From SG8-38 sp041576815 (lineage in GTDB: Bacteria; Myxococcota_A; Polyangia; Polyangiales; Houyiibacteriaceae): a DNA stretch of 64,000 bases. Shown here piece after piece: positions 63,273-64,000 of the stretch. Numbering within the stretch: position 1 is the stretch's first letter; the number at the start of each line of letters is the position of its first letter. The position numbers and the translations under genes were made by a program. A model generated the notes under the pieces. The model ran no database searches, was not told the DNA's origin, and was given only the letters and a program-made list of their open reading frames with translations. The stretch lies in the NCBI GenBank assembly GCA_041576815.1, contig JBFGKE010000011.1:1-64000 (forward strand). The letters run 5' to 3'.

Positions 63273-63683
63273 ATGCGAACGACCAATGAGTTCGTGGACG
63301 CGTTTGCGGAGTTTTGGAGCGCGCCGTCGGTCGATGGGCTGGACGCGCTCTTGAGTGAGGAGATCGTGCTGCGGCAGCCGCTTGGGCCGACGACGCGCGG
63401 TCTTCGAGCAGGCAAGCGCGGGTTTTCGAAGATCTTCGCGTTCATTCCGGACCTTCACGCGATCGTCGACCGGTGGTCGCCCACGGACGATGGCGTTTTG
63501 ATCGAGTTTCGGCTCGTCGGCACCGTGGGCGGGCGCTCTATCGAGTGGCCCGTCGTCGATCGTTTCACCTTGAAGGACGGCATGGCACTCGAGCGCGTAA
63601 GCTACTTCGACCCCACCCCCTTGCTTCGGGCCATTGTCACCCGGCCGACGAGCTGGTGGCGGTTCCTGCGTGCGCAGCTTTAG
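63273..63683 (+). CDS. SnoaL-like (NTF2-fold) protein
   Basis: 136 residues with the cone-shaped NTF2 fold pattern. FVDAFAEFWSAPSVDGLDALLSEEIVLRQPLGP is followed by GFSKIFAFIPDLHAIVDRWSPTDDGVLIEFRLVG and WPVVDRFTLKDGMALERVSYFDP. Such proteins are small-molecule-binding enzymes or isomerases, and no catalytic set can be assigned. GAGG at 6 bases supports this ATG over an earlier one that overlaps the upstream gene. Confidence 0.8.
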   Translation: MRTTNEFVDAFAEFWSAPSVDGLDALLSEEIVLRQPLGPTTRGLRAGKRGFSKIFAFIPDLHAIVDRWSPTDDGVLIEFRLVGTVGGRSIEWPVVDRFTLKDGMALERVSYFDPTPLLRAIVTRPTSWWRFLRAQL

Positions 63684-63715
63684 GGAAAATCGGGCAAAAC
63701 AGGGGCTCCCCGCCG

Positions 63716-63760
63716 GCGTGTAATCTCTCTGGAAGCCCGCGTGTAGACTCTGTGGGACCC
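63716..63760 (+). repeat. Tandem 23/22-base repeat upstream of the anti-sigma-type gene
   Basis: GCGTGTAATCTCTCTGG-AAGCCC is followed directly by GCGTGTAGACTCTGTGG-GACCC. The first copy's TGTAA (63719-63723) and the CGTGTA at 63740-63745 are 16 bases apart, close to the TGTAA-N16-CGTCTA pattern I recall for ECF-sigma promoters of this group. It may therefore be a promoter, a pair of operator sites, or both. The rest of the 164-base gap shows only a ribosome site. Confidence 0.45.
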
Positions 63761-63847
63761 GGGCGCAGGCCTCATGGGCGGAGCGGACATCCATCGCGCC
63801 AAGCGTGCACTTCGGAGCAACATCGCAAGTTTGAAAGAGGAAACGTC

Positions 63848-64000
63848 ATGAGTTGCCCCAACGAGCTCACGCTGTCGATCTACGCGGACGGTGAGCTACC
63901 CGCGAACGAGGCGCGTCTCATCGCCGCCCACATGGAAACGTGCGCGGCGTGCCAAGCGCGATTTGCGTCGCTCGCGCAAGAGAACGTGGTATTGCGCGAG
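63848..64000 (+). CDS. Anti-sigma-factor-type zinc-finger protein, truncated by window end
   Basis: Only the first 51 residues are visible. MSCPNELTLSIYADGELP...AAHMETCAACQARFASLAQE matches the zf-HC2/anti-sigma (ASD) zinc fold: an early Cys, a histidine, then CxxC (HMETCAAC). GAGG at 8 bases precedes the ATG. Family members hold ECF sigma factors. The upstream gene here is not a sigma factor, so a partner, if any, must lie beyond the window or elsewhere. Confidence 0.75.
   Translation, partial: MSCPNELTLSIYADGELPANEARLIAAHMETCAACQARFASLAQENVVLRE

Overview
This 64-kb window is GC-rich chromosomal DNA from a Gram-negative, obligately compact bacterial genome. The gene mix fits a Myxococcota/deltaproteobacterium-type organism: a CarD/CdnL-type regulator, several lipoproteins and a LolA carrier, a cytochrome P450, acyl-CoA dehydrogenases, a wax-ester/diacylglycerol acyltransferase, an F420-type LLM oxidoreductase, Cys-framed Asp-rich (DGIDNDGDG) repeats, and a recA promoter carrying a close match to the LexA box I recall for Myxococcus. 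No rRNA, tRNA, phage, insertion sequence with a transposase, or CRISPR array is visible. The assignment to Myxococcota is inference from gene content, not from a marker tree.

Layout. (1) 0.1-5.3 kb, minus strand: prs, rplY(ctc), pth, rpsF, rpsR, rplI, dnaB, a ribosome/replication cluster. (2) 5.5-7.8 kb, plus: an XRE-type regulator overlapping a Nudix hydrolase, then hisIE. (3) 7.8-12.4 kb: carD and recA (minus), a flavin monooxygenase (plus) and cinA (minus). (4) 12.4-18.3 kb, plus: a catalytic M16 protease, a non-catalytic M16 lipoprotein partner, glmS and a GT4 glycosyltransferase, all coupled. (5) 18.3-30.5 kb: lolA, a YdcH-like protein, a zinc-ribbon membrane protein, then a minus-strand run (membrane protein, secA, argJ, CAP-domain protein), fur, and a long acyl-CoA dehydrogenase. 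(6) 30.8-42.9 kb: argS, an esterase plus helical-repeat protein, ndh-gpmI, an ABM-domain protein, a 36-residue membrane protein, a methyltransferase, a P450, an MsrA-MsrB lipoprotein, and a HELGH protein coupled to a radical SAM/SPASM enzyme. (7) 43-48.5 kb, minus: lipase, gnd, zwf, pgl and an acyl-CoA dehydrogenase in one overlapping run (pentose phosphate pathway). (8) 48.6-64 kb: a lipoprotein, a PlsC acyltransferase, an HtrA-like protease with a DGIDNDGDG repeat lipoprotein, an LLM oxidoreductase, metY with a metX-metW fusion, recQ, a coiled-coil membrane protein, a lipoprotein hydrolase, WS/DGAT, a membrane protein, a SnoaL-like protein, and the start of an anti-sigma-type zinc-finger protein.

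Genes are packed tightly: start/stop overlaps of 4 bases are common, and convergent genes often meet with fewer than 10 bases between them. The intergenic space that exists holds a recurring palindrome (core GGGGACAGTCCCC with A/T flanks, about seven copies). One copy supplies the stop codons of two convergent genes at once.

I see no clear unknown defence system or biosynthetic cluster. The best leads are: the palindrome family and its double-stop copy; the carD leader (strong promoter, terminator-like hairpin and a small leader frame); the SOS-like recA promoter; the operator-like palindrome at the P450 promoter; the metX-metW fusion; the HtrA-like protease/Cys-Asp repeat lipoprotein pair; the HELGH/radical SAM pair; a structured gene-free stretch at 19.4-19.86 kb; and the tandem repeat before the terminal anti-sigma gene.
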